Positions 15,967 through 25,472 are shown, counted from the first letter of the stretch. The stretch: 48,673 bases of DNA from Colwellia sp. (GCF_013215345.1 NZ_JABSOV010000017.1:6462-55134), one strand, 5' to 3'. The notes: a model not told the origin generated them from the sequence alone. Numbers and translations: made by a program.

Positions 15967-17014
15967 TGAACAAGAAGTCGGCGAATTAGCCGCAGCCCCT
16001 GCAGGCTTCGATGTAGAAAAGCTAGAAGGCTCTGAAAAAGCGGCAATACTATTGCTTAGCTTATCGGAAGAAGATGCTGCGCAAATATTAAAGCACCTTG
16101 AGCCAAAACAAGTACAGCAAGTAGGTACAGTTATGGCGGCAATGCAAGATTTTACGCAAGAAAAAATCACTGCTGTGCATAAACTCTTTATTCATGAAAT
16201 ACAAAACTTCTCTACCATTGGTTTCCAAAGTGAGGAGTTTGTTCGTAGAGCGTTAACTGCGGCATTAGGTGAAGACAAAGCCGGTAATTTAATCGATCAA
16301 ATTGTTATGGGTGGTGGTGCTAAAGGTCTTGATTCATTGAAGTGGATGGACTCTAAGCAAGTAGCCAACATTATTCGTAATGAACATCCTCAAATACAAA
16401 CCATTGTTTTATCATATCTTGAGCCAGAGCAATCTGCTGAGATCATGAGTCAATTTACCGATAAAGTCCGATTAGACTTGATGATGCGTATTGCCAATTT
16501 AGAAGAAGTACAACCGGCAGCCTTGCAAGAATTAAACGAGATTATGGAGAAACAGTTCGCCGGTCAAGCGGGCGCTCAAGCGGCGAAAATGGGCGGCTTA
16601 AAAGCGGCTGCAGATATAATGAACTACCTAGATACTAATGTTGAAGGTATGTTAATGGACTCAATCCGTGAAAATGATGAAGAAATGAGTCAACAAATTC
16701 AAGACTTGATGTTTGTCTTTGAAAACCTTGCCGATGTGGATGATCGCGGTATGCAAGCTATCTTACGTGAAGTACAGCAAGAAGCCTTAATGAAAGCGAT
16801 TAAAGGCACGGATGAAGCACTAAAAGATAAGATAATGAGTAATATGTCTAAACGTGCTGCGGAAATGATGGCTGATGATTTAGAAGCTATGGGGCCGGTA
16901 CGCATAAGTGAAGTGGAAGCGGCGCAAAAAGAAATTCTGTCAGTTGCTCGACGATTATCTGACGCAGGCGAAATTATGCTGGGCGGCGGTGGCGGTGGCG
17001 ATGAGTTCTTATAA
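15959..17014 (+). CDS. fliG: flagellar motor switch protein FliG
   Basis: Rotor protein that contacts the stators and generates torque. 351 aa, slightly longer than the E. coli protein, with an acidic N terminus. Middle-domain motif NEHPQIQTIVLSYL and the C-terminal domain with the charged torque helix (DLMFVFENLADVDDRGMQAILRE) are present; the C terminus ends in a Gly-rich GGGGGGDEFL. The start overlaps fliF by 8 bp, implying coupled translation and matched stoichiometry. A second ATG at 15966 is possible but less likely. Confidence 0.97.
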   Translation: MSDEQEVGELAAAPAGFDVEKLEGSEKAAILLLSLSEEDAAQILKHLEPKQVQQVGTVMAAMQDFTQEKITAVHKLFIHEIQNFSTIGFQSEEFVRRALTAALGEDKAGNLIDQIVMGGGAKGLDSLKWMDSKQVANIIRNEHPQIQTIVLSYLEPEQSAEIMSQFTDKVRLDLMMRIANLEEVQPAALQELNEIMEKQFAGQAGAQAAKMGGLKAAADIMNYLDTNVEGMLMDSIRENDEEMSQQIQDLMFVFENLADVDDRGMQAILREVQQEALMKAIKGTDEALKDKIMSNMSKRAAEMMADDLEAMGPVRISEVEAAQKEILSVARRLSDAGEIMLGGGGGGDEFL

Positions 17015-17058
17015 CATCAAGCTAGCTTAGCTCATTTCATGTAAGCTCATCCCAAATT

Positions 17059-17087
17059 AGCTAAGCTCTGTTTTACCGAGCTTAGCT
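17059..17087 (+). promoter_or_regulatory. perfect hairpin between fliG and fliH
   Basis: AGCTAAGCTC (17059-17068) and GAGCTTAGCT (17078-17087) form a perfect 10-bp stem with a 9-nt loop. No T tract follows, so it is not a typical terminator; it could protect or process the operon messenger. Related AGCTTAGCT and TAAGCTCA pieces lie just upstream. Confidence 0.55.
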
Positions 17088-17113
17088 TGAATTAGCGCAG
17101 TAAAGGTACACTC

Positions 17114-17905
17114 ATGTCAAAACTACCCATTCGTATTATAAAAGCGTCATCAGAGGATGTCACCGATGTTTGGTCTTTACCAGATGTCCAAGGTCAACCT
17201 AGTTCAGCAGATAAAGATAAAACCAATGCTTTTGGTAAAAAAAGTAACTGGGTCTATGAACCACCTGAGCCGGAAGAAGCTGAGCCACAGCCACTGACAG
17301 CACAAGAGATTGACGATATTCGAATAGCTGCCAGTGAAGAGGGCTTTAATCAGGGCAAAGAAGAAGGCTTCAGCAAAGGTTATGAAGAAGGTAAAGCTAA
17401 AGGGTTAGAAGAAGGGCAGCTACAAGGTATTAAAGAAGGTACTGAACAAGGATTAGCTCAAGGTAAAGAGCAAATTGAGCAACAAAGTGATAAATGGCAA
17501 AAATTAATTGAACAATTACACCAGCCACTGGCTAGCGTGGAAAAAAATGTCGAAGAGCAGTTACTTAATTTAGTTTTACAGCTAACAGAAGCTGTGGTGT
17601 TACATGAAGCGAAAACCAACCCCGACATTTTAATGACGGCAATAGCTACCGGCATCAAGAGTTTACCTAGCAGCGATGCACAAACCCAAATATGTTTAAA
17701 TCCAAACGATATTAATTTAGTCGAAGCGCAATTTGGCGCAGAGCATATTGCCGAGCAAGGCTGGCGTTTACTGCCGGCACCTCAACTCCCTCAAGGTAGC
17801 TGTCAAATAGAAAACAGCACCTCAAATATCGACTTACAAATGAAAGCAAGACTAAAACAAGTGCTGGAACCTTTCTTGCAAGAAGCCTTACATCAAAGTT
17901 CTTAA
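17114..17905 (+). CDS. fliH: flagellar export ATPase regulator FliH
   Basis: Stator-like partner of the FliI ATPase in the export apparatus. 263 aa. A Pro/Glu-rich N terminus (EPPEPEEAEPQPLTAQEID) is followed by the characteristic Gly-spaced helical repeat (GFNQGKEEGFSKGYEEGKA and on, about residues 78-118) and a C-terminal domain beginning near LIEQLHQPLASVEKNVEEQL. This glycine every fourth residue is typical of FliH. It is separated from fliG by a 99-bp gap containing a hairpin and from fliI by 73 bp. Confidence 0.93.
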   Translation: MSKLPIRIIKASSEDVTDVWSLPDVQGQPSSADKDKTNAFGKKSNWVYEPPEPEEAEPQPLTAQEIDDIRIAASEEGFNQGKEEGFSKGYEEGKAKGLEEGQLQGIKEGTEQGLAQGKEQIEQQSDKWQKLIEQLHQPLASVEKNVEEQLLNLVLQLTEAVVLHEAKTNPDILMTAIATGIKSLPSSDAQTQICLNPNDINLVEAQFGAEHIAEQGWRLLPAPQLPQGSCQIENSTSNIDLQMKARLKQVLEPFLQEALHQSS

Positions 17906-17978
17906 TTTATTGGGGCTTGATGGTTTATAGTTTAATACTTTTTAAGTTTGAAATTTTTTTCTAAAGGTAAACAATCCT

Positions 17979-19334
17979 ATGGTTGATAGCTTACGTTTAA
18001 CTGAGCGTTTAAAAAAAAGCCAACAATTTATTCATGACTTCAAGGCACCTGTTGCCGGTCGCTTAGTACGTGTTGTTGGTTTAACGCTAGAAGCGGTTGG
18101 CGTAAAAGCACATGTTGGTAGCCAATGTTTGGTTGAAACCGCACATGGTGATTTACTTGCTGAGGTGGTTGGTTTTGCCCAAGATATTACTTATTTAATG
18201 CCAGAAGAAAGTCTTCGTGGTGTTATGCCAGGTGCGCGAGTATTACCTATTTCCAGTAAGTTTAAGGTACCTTTATCTATGGACTTACTCGGCCGGGTAA
18301 TTAACGGTGTCGGCAAACCCCTCGATGGTAAAGGGCCGATTAAATCAGATGATGATTACCATCATGATAGTAAACCGATGAACCCACTGTCTCGACGAGC
18401 CATCACCGAAGTACTTGATGTGGGTGTTCGCTCCATTAATAGTTTTATTAGTATTGGTAAAGGTCAACGAATGGGGCTTTTTGCTGGCTCAGGCGTTGGT
18501 AAAAGTGTGCTTATGGGCATGATGACTCGCGGCACTACAGCTGATGTTGTCGTTGTTGGCTTAGTGGGGGAGCGTGGCCGTGAAGTAAAAGAATTTATCG
18601 AAGAAATTTTAGGAGAAGAAGGGCTTAAGCGCGCCGTTGTCGTCGCTGCTCCAGCAGATAATTCACCGTTAATGCGCCTAAAAGGCTGTGAAACGGCAGT
18701 ACAAATTAGTGAGTATTTTCGTGATCAAGGTTTAAATGTCTTGTTATTACTTGATTCCTTAACGCGCTACGCCCAAGCACAGCGTGAAATAGCCTTAGCG
18801 GTAGGTGAGCCTCCAGCAACCAAGGGTTATCCGCCGTCAGTGTTTTCAAAATTACCGCAATTAGTTGAACGTGCCGGTAATGGCGGCGAAGGACAAGGCT
18901 CTATCACCGCCTTTTATACGGTATTAACCGAAGGTGATGATTTGCAAGACCCTATTGCTGATGCGGCGCGTGCTATTTTAGATGGTCATGTGGTCTTGTC
19001 TCGAGAGTTAGCCGATGCAGGACATTATCCCGCGGTAAATATTGAAGGCTCTATTTCACGGGTTATGCCTGCGGTAACCAGTGATGAACACCAAGAATTG
19101 GCAAAGCAGCTAAAACAAATGTATGCCCTTTATCAGCAAAATAAAGATCTTATTGCTATCGGAGCTTATACCAAAGGTAATGATCCACGCATTGATCAAG
19201 CAATCAACGTGCTACCAGTGATTAACTTCTTTTTACAGCAAAAGATTAATGAAGTGATCCCCTATGATCAAAGTATTGCTCAGCTACAAGAAATTATTGC
19301 TGCAGCCCATGCTCATAATCAACAGAAAGCGTAG
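17979..19334 (+). CDS. fliI: flagellar export ATPase FliI
   Basis: F1-beta-like ATPase that energises early steps of flagellar export. 451 aa. Walker A AGSGVGKS at 169-176, the ATPase signature LLLDSLTRYAQAQREIALA, and PPSVFSKLPQLVERAG typical of the family. The N-terminal beta-barrel region (VAGRLVRVVGLTLEAVGVKA) is complete. It works with FliH and FliJ at the cytoplasmic face of the export gate. The FliJ gene follows 52 bp downstream. Confidence 0.97.
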   Translation: MVDSLRLTERLKKSQQFIHDFKAPVAGRLVRVVGLTLEAVGVKAHVGSQCLVETAHGDLLAEVVGFAQDITYLMPEESLRGVMPGARVLPISSKFKVPLSMDLLGRVINGVGKPLDGKGPIKSDDDYHHDSKPMNPLSRRAITEVLDVGVRSINSFISIGKGQRMGLFAGSGVGKSVLMGMMTRGTTADVVVVGLVGERGREVKEFIEEILGEEGLKRAVVVAAPADNSPLMRLKGCETAVQISEYFRDQGLNVLLLLDSLTRYAQAQREIALAVGEPPATKGYPPSVFSKLPQLVERAGNGGEGQGSITAFYTVLTEGDDLQDPIADAARAILDGHVVLSRELADAGHYPAVNIEGSISRVMPAVTSDEHQELAKQLKQMYALYQQNKDLIAIGAYTKGNDPRIDQAINVLPVINFFLQQKINEVIPYDQSIAQLQEIIAAAHAHNQQKA

Positions 19335-19386
19335 GTTTTTATTTAGCTCACTTGATATAAGAGCATTGATTTAAAGAGTAAATTTA

Positions 19387-19830
19387 ATGGCAATGAAGCA
19401 ACTAAATACCATATTAAAGTTTGAAAAAGATAACGAGCAACGCTGTGCCGATCAGTTAAAAATTGCTGAAAATGAGTATCAACAAAATATTACCCGCTTA
19501 CAAGGTGTGGCAGATTACCGCTTAGAGTATATGAAGCGATTAAGTCAACGCGCAGAGCAAGGCTTAGACAGCGCTACTTACAGCCATTACCATGCCTTTA
19601 TCGCTAAACTTGATACCGCTTCAGCGCAAGTAGAAATAGCGATGAATCAAGCAAAAGCATTAGTTGTTCAAAGTAAAAGTATTTGGCTTAAACAAAGGCA
19701 AAAGGTGAAAGCAGTTGAACTATTACGTGATAAGCGTTTACAAAAACTGGCAGTAGCAGCAGACAGAGCGGAACAGAAGATGTTTGACGAAATCGCCACT
19801 CAGCAATTTGTACGCCGCCCAAAGCGTTAG
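19387..19830 (+). CDS. fliJ: flagellar export protein FliJ
   Basis: 147-aa antiparallel coiled-coil protein, the central stalk of the FliHIJ export complex. The sequence is almost wholly helical and charged: LNTILKFEKDNEQRCADQLK, QNITRLQGVADYRLEYMKRL, and KQRQKVKAVELLRDKRLQKL, with a basic C terminus (RRPKR). Size and position after fliI are diagnostic. The ribosome site is weak. Last gene of the fliE operon. Confidence 0.93.
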   Translation: MAMKQLNTILKFEKDNEQRCADQLKIAENEYQQNITRLQGVADYRLEYMKRLSQRAEQGLDSATYSHYHAFIAKLDTASAQVEIAMNQAKALVVQSKSIWLKQRQKVKAVELLRDKRLQKLAVAADRAEQKMFDEIATQQFVRRPKR

Positions 19831-19866
19831 TTATATTGCGACATGCTAAGTTTTAAATTGAGTTAT

Positions 19867-19882
19867 TGGAATGATTATTGCT
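19867..19882 (+). promoter_or_regulatory. candidate sigma-54 promoter of the fliK operon
   Basis: TGGAATGATTATTGCT: -24 TGGAAT, N5, -12 TTGCT, with GG and GC 12 bases apart. It lies in the 196-bp gap before fliK. In V. cholerae, fliKLMNOPQ is a FlrC/sigma-54 operon, which agrees. It is 145 bp from the fliK start. Confidence 0.6.
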
Positions 19883-20026
19883 GTACTTAACTTATACATA
19901 GCTAGTAAAGCACTAACAAATAACTAGCAAAGGGCTTATATAGCGTTTAGATGAGCGTTTTAAGGCGAGAATGTTTAGTAATACGCCGCATGAATTTTAT
20001 TATTTTAGCTAATTTCGACAATTGGA

Positions 20027-22111
20027 ATGACTATGCAATCAGCAAGTGTTTTACCTGTTTTTGTATCACAAGATACTGATTTAAAAACTAAAGGCTCTTC
20101 TACTTCATCAGAAAGTCGAGATAAAGAGGCTGAGTTTTCTCGTTTGGTTGAACAACATGTCAGCGATGAAAGTAAAGTAACAACTGACCGGGAGTCGCAA
20201 AGAAAAGCAGCATTATCTTCGGCAACGCATGGTAATGCTATTGCCGCTGACGGCAAAAATGACACCGATGAAGTCAATAGCCGCCAAGAAAGTGACCCTG
20301 CGGCACAAGGTACTGCCAATGAAAGTCATGGCAATCAAGACAATACCAATTTAGATAATACCGAGCAGTCGCCGGCAACTAACCCCTTGGCGAAAGAGGG
20401 TGAGAAAGATGAAGATAATCCAGCCAACAATAAAGCATTAACTGAATCTGAGCAGTTTATTGCGCTACTTTATAATAGCGATCAAACGTTAACTAATGCC
20501 GCGGACAAATCAAACAAGAGTGAGCAGGCTAATAGCAAACAAATTAACCCTGCCATTAATGGTACCGCCGACATTACTGATGTTAAGAATCAAAGTGAAA
20601 AAATTAGCCTAGACGCTGATGAGCAATCTAGCGAGCATAAACTTAAAGCTTTTTCAAAAGAAGACTTACTCGCCAGAGCTCAGTTAAAAGAGGGGGCTTT
20701 AGCGCTGCAACCTAGCGATAAAGTGTTAAAAGATTACCAACAATTGTTACAGTCACAGCAAAGCACTATTAAAAGCCAAAGTATCACTAGCGAGCAGTTA
20801 ATGAATGCCAAATTAACTGTCGAACAGCTGAAAAATAATAAAGTCACCGATTTAGCGGCGAGCGTTGCAGTAGCCAGTAAAGGCCAACTTTCTGAGCAGG
20901 TAGACTCAGGTTTATACCAATTGCCCGTTGAACCTATTGTCAAAGGAAAGTTGACCGCTGGAGGTGAGTTGCTTTTGGCTAAAGAGGCATTAGTGAAAGA
21001 ATCTGCAGCTAAAACTAAAGCGGCCATAAGTGAAAGTAATGCCAGTTCAGCAGCTAAACCTTCAGGTGAGAACAATGTCGAATTGGCAGGTGATGCCGCT
21101 GAAGCAAGTGAACAGGCAACTAAAAACGCTAACAATGCACTTGCAGCAATGACTAATAAGGCTAGTCCTAGTAAGTCTAAATTGGACCAATCAGCTAATG
21201 CCATTAATGCAACGAATGCACAGCTAAGCAAGGTGGATTTAGATAAGGTGATGACAGAGCGAGCTTCTCAAACACTAGCTACTAATGACGTTACGGCGAA
21301 AGAGCAGCCTTTAGATACACAAATAAAACAACCCTTGTTGACCAATGCCCAAGTACAAGCATTGCAACAGGCTCAGCAGCAAAGTCAATCAGTAAGCAGT
21401 GAACAGCAAGCCATTGATGATACTAGTGCTGAATATGATGAAGCTATGCTGTTGTCACAAGAAAAACCAGTGGAGCAGGGGGTAAAAGTAACGAGTAAGG
21501 TGAGCGACAATATTAGCACACGTTCTTTCGCTGAGTCACAAGCACTAACCATGCAAGCTACACAAACTAAACAAGGCAATGATGCCTATGTTGAGCATCA
21601 AGCATCCGAAGTACTCAGTCATACCGTTGCTAGCGATACTGCGCAAATTCAGAAAAATAATGTGCAACTTCAGCAAGAAACCATAGCCATCTTTAGAAAA
21701 GACTTTGCCGATGCAGTCAAAGACAAAGTTATGCTGATGATTAACCAGAAGCTACAGCAATTTGATATCACTCTGGATCCGCCTGAGTTTGGCAATATGC
21801 AAGTGCGTGTTAATTTACAAGGTGAGCAAGCAAGCGTTAATTTTGTTGTGCAAAACCAACAAGCCAAAGACGCATTAGAGCAGAATATGTCTAAATTAAG
21901 GGATATGCTTGCAGAGCAGGGCGTCGATGTCGGCGAAGCTAATGTTGAGCAACAAAATCAGCAGCAAAGTAATGATGAAAATAATGCAAACTCTGATAAT
22001 GATAGAGCATCATTATCAACAAGCCTAGATGAAGGTGATGATACGGTAGAGCACGCTTTATCGGCTAAGTTGTTTGATTCTTCTGCAACAGGCGTAGATT
22101 ACTATGCTTAA
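20027..22111 (+). CDS. fliK: flagellar hook-length control protein FliK
   Basis: Secreted molecular ruler that ends hook growth and switches export specificity through FlhB. 694 aa, long for the family. The N-terminal 500 residues are low-complexity, rich in Ala, Ser, Gln, Asn and Glu, as expected for the ruler. The conserved C-terminal FlhB-interacting domain is at about 545-650: QFDITLDPPEFGNMQVRVNL, then VNFVVQNQQAKDALEQNMSK and LRDMLAEQGVDVGEANV. Two ATGs (20027 and 20033) are near a GGA; the first is listed. Opens the fliKLMNOPQR-flhB set. Confidence 0.93.
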   Translation: MTMQSASVLPVFVSQDTDLKTKGSSTSSESRDKEAEFSRLVEQHVSDESKVTTDRESQRKAALSSATHGNAIAADGKNDTDEVNSRQESDPAAQGTANESHGNQDNTNLDNTEQSPATNPLAKEGEKDEDNPANNKALTESEQFIALLYNSDQTLTNAADKSNKSEQANSKQINPAINGTADITDVKNQSEKISLDADEQSSEHKLKAFSKEDLLARAQLKEGALALQPSDKVLKDYQQLLQSQQSTIKSQSITSEQLMNAKLTVEQLKNNKVTDLAASVAVASKGQLSEQVDSGLYQLPVEPIVKGKLTAGGELLLAKEALVKESAAKTKAAISESNASSAAKPSGENNVELAGDAAEASEQATKNANNALAAMTNKASPSKSKLDQSANAINATNAQLSKVDLDKVMTERASQTLATNDVTAKEQPLDTQIKQPLLTNAQVQALQQAQQQSQSVSSEQQAIDDTSAEYDEAMLLSQEKPVEQGVKVTSKVSDNISTRSFAESQALTMQATQTKQGNDAYVEHQASEVLSHTVASDTAQIQKNNVQLQQETIAIFRKDFADAVKDKVMLMINQKLQQFDITLDPPEFGNMQVRVNLQGEQASVNFVVQNQQAKDALEQNMSKLRDMLAEQGVDVGEANVEQQNQQQSNDENNANSDNDRASLSTSLDEGDDTVEHALSAKLFDSSATGVDYYA

Positions 22112-22249
22112 TTGGCTAAAATGAAGTTAAGTTGATGAAAACACATTGGCTCAAAGAGTATTCAAGGATATAGTCTATCAATAAATACTATGTCATTAAT
22201 TAGTCACTATTATTTTGATTTTTTATGGCGGTAAATTTAAAGGATTCTC

Positions 22250-22810
22250 ATGGCAGACGAAAAAGAAAATGGTAAAGACGGCGAGTTAGAGCTAGATAAC
22301 TCAGGAAAAAAGAAAAAAATGATGATTATCATCATTGCGGTTGTTGTTTTGCTCGGCGGTGGTGGTGCAGGTTACTTCTTCTTAATGGGCGATAGCGGTA
22401 CAAGTACCAGTCAAGTAGATATCGATGCGGCATTAGATAGTGATAGCGGCGAAGCTGCAGTGGTTGAAGCTGATTCAGGTGCACAATTGGGCTCTGCTTT
22501 ATACGTACCAATGCCTAGACCGTTTCGCTTTAATGTACCTGGCGCTGCCCGTGACCGTTTTGTCGAAATACGGGTGCAATTGCTGGTTCGTGGTGGCGAT
22601 AATGAAGAGAATGCTAAAATGCATATTCCGCTAATTGAAAGTACTTTACTGGGGGTTTTCTCTCAAGCTAACGCCGATGATTTGGCAACAAGTGCCGGGA
22701 AGGCTTCCTTAAAGCAGCAGTCGTTAGCGGCTGTTCAGAAAATAATGACAGATGTAGAAGGTGATAAAACCGTAGAAAAGGTACTTTTTACTGGTTTTGT
22801 CATGCAATAG
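22250..22810 (+). CDS. fliL: flagellar basal-body-associated protein FliL
   Basis: Single-span inner-membrane protein that rings and supports the stator. 186 aa. A short charged cytoplasmic N terminus is followed by one membrane helix at about residues 24-47 (MMIIIIAVVVLLGGGGAGYF), an acidic linker and a periplasmic domain (YVPMPRPFRFNVPGAARDRF, then VEIRVQLLVRG) with the typical stomatin-like fold. The C terminus ends VEKVLFTGFVMQ, the family ending. Confidence 0.95.
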   Translation: MADEKENGKDGELELDNSGKKKKMMIIIIAVVVLLGGGGAGYFFLMGDSGTSTSQVDIDAALDSDSGEAAVVEADSGAQLGSALYVPMPRPFRFNVPGAARDRFVEIRVQLLVRGGDNEENAKMHIPLIESTLLGVFSQANADDLATSAGKASLKQQSLAAVQKIMTDVEGDKTVEKVLFTGFVMQ

Positions 22811-22970
22811 CTAGCAGAGCATAGCCGCAATAAGTTAGCAATAAAAGTTAATAGCACAGGTTGACAGTAGAAGTTAACAGTAAAAGATAACGTTAAATTA
22901 ATCATCAATATAAGAGTTAAATTAACACTTACATTGATGTTTGTATTGATAATTAAGAAGAGACTATCGA

Positions 22971-24035
22971 GTGAGTGATTTATTATCCCAAGACGAGATT
23001 GATGCCTTATTACATGGTGTTGATGATGTTGAAGACGAAGAGGATGTTGAGGATGTCGTTCAATCGAAAGACGGCACCTCTGATTATGACTTCTCTTCAC
23101 AGGATCGTATTGTTCGTGGTCGCATGCCAACCTTGGAAATGGTCAACGAACGCTTTGCTCGCCATATGCGTATTAGCTTATTTAATATGATGCGCCGTAC
23201 AGCAGAAGTCTCTATTAATGGCATTCAGATGATTAAGTTTGGTGAGTACATACATACCTTGTTTGTCCCCACTAGTCTGAATATGGTACGTTTTCGTCCA
23301 TTAAAAGGCACAGCATTAATCACCATGGAAGCTCGCTTAGTTTTTATTCTAGTCGATAACTTTTTTGGTGGTGATGGCCGCTATCATGCAAAAATAGAGG
23401 GTCGAGAATTCACCCCGACAGAACGCCGCATTATTCAAATGCTATTAAAGCTGATTTTTGAAGATTACAAAGAAGCTTGGTCGCCGGTAATGGATGTTTC
23501 GTTTGAGTATTTAGACTCAGAAGTTAACCCATCGATGGCAAATATTGTTAGTCCAACAGAAGTGGTGGTTATAAGCTCTTTTCACATTGAGTTAGACGGT
23601 GGTGGTGGTGATTTCCATATTGCTTTGCCTTATTCAATGCTCGAGCCCATTCGTGAGTTACTTGATGCTGGTGTGCAAAGTGATAAAGAAGACACCGATA
23701 TGCGTTGGTCAAAGGCGCTTCGTGATGAGATTATGGATGTGCCCGTCGCCATCAATACTAAATTTATTGAGGTTGATATTCCTTTAAGTCAACTTATGGA
23801 ATTACAAGCCGGTGATATTATCCCTATTGAAATGCCTGAACACATTACTGTGTTAATTGAAGACTTACCTACTTTTAGAGCTAAACTAGGGCGCAGTCGA
23901 GATAATATAGCCTTGAAAATCGAATCGAAAATTAAGCGACCAGAGTCGGTTAAATCTGAATTAACCATTTTAACTAAAGGTGGAAAACGCCTTGATAGTG
24001 ATGCAGAGCTTCATCTGCTAGAAGATGACTTATAA
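22971..24035 (+). CDS. fliM: flagellar motor switch protein FliM
   Basis: C-ring protein that binds phospho-CheY and passes the switching signal to FliG. 354 aa with a GTG start. The N-terminal CheY-binding peptide LSQDEIDALLHG is present (residues 4-15), followed by an acidic linker, the middle CheC-like domain (RGRMPTLEMVNERFARHMR) and a C-terminal SpoA domain (VDIPLSQLMELQAGDIIPIE). Preceded by a 160-bp AT-rich gap with several GTTAA repeats but no clear signal. Confidence 0.97.
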   Translation: MSDLLSQDEIDALLHGVDDVEDEEDVEDVVQSKDGTSDYDFSSQDRIVRGRMPTLEMVNERFARHMRISLFNMMRRTAEVSINGIQMIKFGEYIHTLFVPTSLNMVRFRPLKGTALITMEARLVFILVDNFFGGDGRYHAKIEGREFTPTERRIIQMLLKLIFEDYKEAWSPVMDVSFEYLDSEVNPSMANIVSPTEVVVISSFHIELDGGGGDFHIALPYSMLEPIRELLDAGVQSDKEDTDMRWSKALRDEIMDVPVAINTKFIEVDIPLSQLMELQAGDIIPIEMPEHITVLIEDLPTFRAKLGRSRDNIALKIESKIKRPESVKSELTILTKGGKRLDSDAELHLLEDDL

Positions 24036-24099
24036 ACTATTTTTCAGAATAAAGTAAGTCGACCTATTTGAACCAAATTTATAAATTGAGGCCAGCGGT

Positions 24100-24504
24100 A
24101 TGAGTGACGATAAAGACGAAGATTTAAGTATGTGGGATGAGGCGCTAGATGAACAAGCCGAAGCCAGAGTTGCCGGTGAAGGTGCTGAAACTGTTGAGCT
24201 AGAAGAACTCACTGAGGAAGATGCACCTATTACCGGTGCAGAAAAGCGTAAGCTTGATGCTATTTTAGATATTCCTGTGACTATTTCTATGGAAGTTGGC
24301 CGAAGTCATATTAGTATTCGAAACTTATTACAATTGAATCAAGGCTCTGTAGTTGAATTGGATAGAGTTGCTGGTGAGTCACTTGATGTCTTAGTTAATG
24401 GCACCTTGATTGCTCACGGTGAAGTGGTAGTGGTGAATGATAAGTTTGGTATTCGCTTAACAGATGTGATTAGCCAAGTTGAACGTATTAAAAAGTTAAA
24501 ATAG
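24100..24504 (+). CDS. fliN: flagellar motor switch protein FliN
   Basis: C-ring base component and docking site for FliH-FliI. 134 aa. An acidic N-terminal tail (about 45 residues) precedes the conserved SpoA domain: ILDIPVTISMEVGRSHISIR, LLQLNQGSVVELDRVAGESL, and VNGTLIAHGEVVVVNDKFGI. It lies 64 bp after fliM in the normal order and 54 bp before fliO. Confidence 0.96.
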   Translation: MSDDKDEDLSMWDEALDEQAEARVAGEGAETVELEELTEEDAPITGAEKRKLDAILDIPVTISMEVGRSHISIRNLLQLNQGSVVELDRVAGESLDVLVNGTLIAHGEVVVVNDKFGIRLTDVISQVERIKKLK

Positions 24505-24558
24505 ATAAAGCTATTAAGCTTATAAAGTTACTCTGACATGAACAAAGATATTTAATCT

Positions 24559-25155
24559 ATGATAATAAAAATAATGCGTGTTTTTTTTGCTATTAGCTGT
24601 TACTTACTATCTTTGCTGGCGCTAGCACAAGATAGTACAGTCGATAGCACTGTTGATAGTACTGTCACTGAAAACCACTCAGCTCACAAAGCTATAATTG
24701 CAGAGGTTGCTGGTCATGACAGCATAGTTGATAAAGACAAGGCTAATGAAAGCATGGCTGAGGATGGTTTGAATGCACCAGTATCTTTAGATGGTAGAAC
24801 GGTCAATAACACTCCTGAGGTTGGCAAACATGTGATGTCTAACATGAATGCTGGCAGTATGATTTTATCTTTGTTGATGGTTTTGGCGTTAATTATTATC
24901 TGTGCCTTTGTGCTCAAGCGTTTTAATCTTTCCCAGCAAGGCATTAGCCAGCTTAAAGTCATCACCAGTCTGTCCTTAGGTACTAAAGAGCGATTGATAG
25001 TGGTGCAAGTAGGTGAGCAACAATTACTGCTTGGGGTAACTGCTCAACAAATCACCTTATTGGAAACGTTAGCAGAGCCACTAACTAAGCAAGGTATTAA
25101 TACTGCAGCTTTGCCAAAAAATATATTGTCTTTTTTATCCGCTAAAAAGTCGTAG
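24559..25155 (+). CDS. fliO: flagellar biosynthetic protein FliO
   Basis: Membrane protein that helps assemble the FliP ring of the export gate. 198 aa. It begins with a signal-like hydrophobic segment (ATG at 24559, alternative ATG 24574; MRVFFAISCYLLSLLALAQD), has a polar periplasmic stretch with a short repeat (STVDSTVDSTV), one membrane helix at about 98-117 (MILSLLMVLALIIICAFVL), and a cytoplasmic domain with the FliO pattern LKVITSLSLGTKERLIVVQV and GEQQLLLGVTAQQI. The gap to fliP is occupied by a MITE-like repeat. Confidence 0.92.
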   Translation: MIIKIMRVFFAISCYLLSLLALAQDSTVDSTVDSTVTENHSAHKAIIAEVAGHDSIVDKDKANESMAEDGLNAPVSLDGRTVNNTPEVGKHVMSNMNAGSMILSLLMVLALIIICAFVLKRFNLSQQGISQLKVITSLSLGTKERLIVVQVGEQQLLLGVTAQQITLLETLAEPLTKQGINTAALPKNILSFLSAKKS

Positions 25156-25208
25156 TGGCTATTGTTTTAAAAGTTAGATTACCATTATATTATTAAAGTT
25201 TGCCTTTA

Positions 25209-25472
25209 ATACCAAATGGATTAATAAATCGACCAACTTAGAACTTCAATAGCGAGCTTAGAACAAACAAAATGAGTTAAACATAGTTACTCTATATTTC
25301 ATTCGTTTTGTGAAGTTATCAGTTTGCTACTGAGCTCCCAAAGGGCGAGTTTAAAAGGCATATAGGCAGCGTTATTGATTTTGACAAGGGAACAACCATT
25401 CTCTACAATCAATGCCTTGCCTCTAAGCCTTTAATTCTCGTTAAGTGATCGATTAATTAGTCCGATTGGTAT
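25209..25472. mobile_element. MITE-like element between fliO and fliP
   Basis: A 264-bp non-coding unit with imperfect terminal inverted repeats. The left end begins ATACCAAATGGATTAATAAA and the complement of the right end begins ATACCAATCGGACTAATTAA; 26 of about 32 aligned positions agree. There is no transposase reading frame. It accounts for nearly all of the 353-bp fliO-fliP gap; the flanks 25156-25208 and 25473-25508 show nothing else. TA-containing ends suggest a TA target duplication. From memory, repeats with TACCAATC-type ends are common in Colwellia, Pseudoalteromonas and Shewanella; not checked. Confidence 0.75.

Noticed and set aside
20734-21231. 165-codon open frame antisense to fliK
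   Set aside because: Product of the Ala/Ser/Gln-rich fliK composition read backwards; no ribosome site or homologous pattern.
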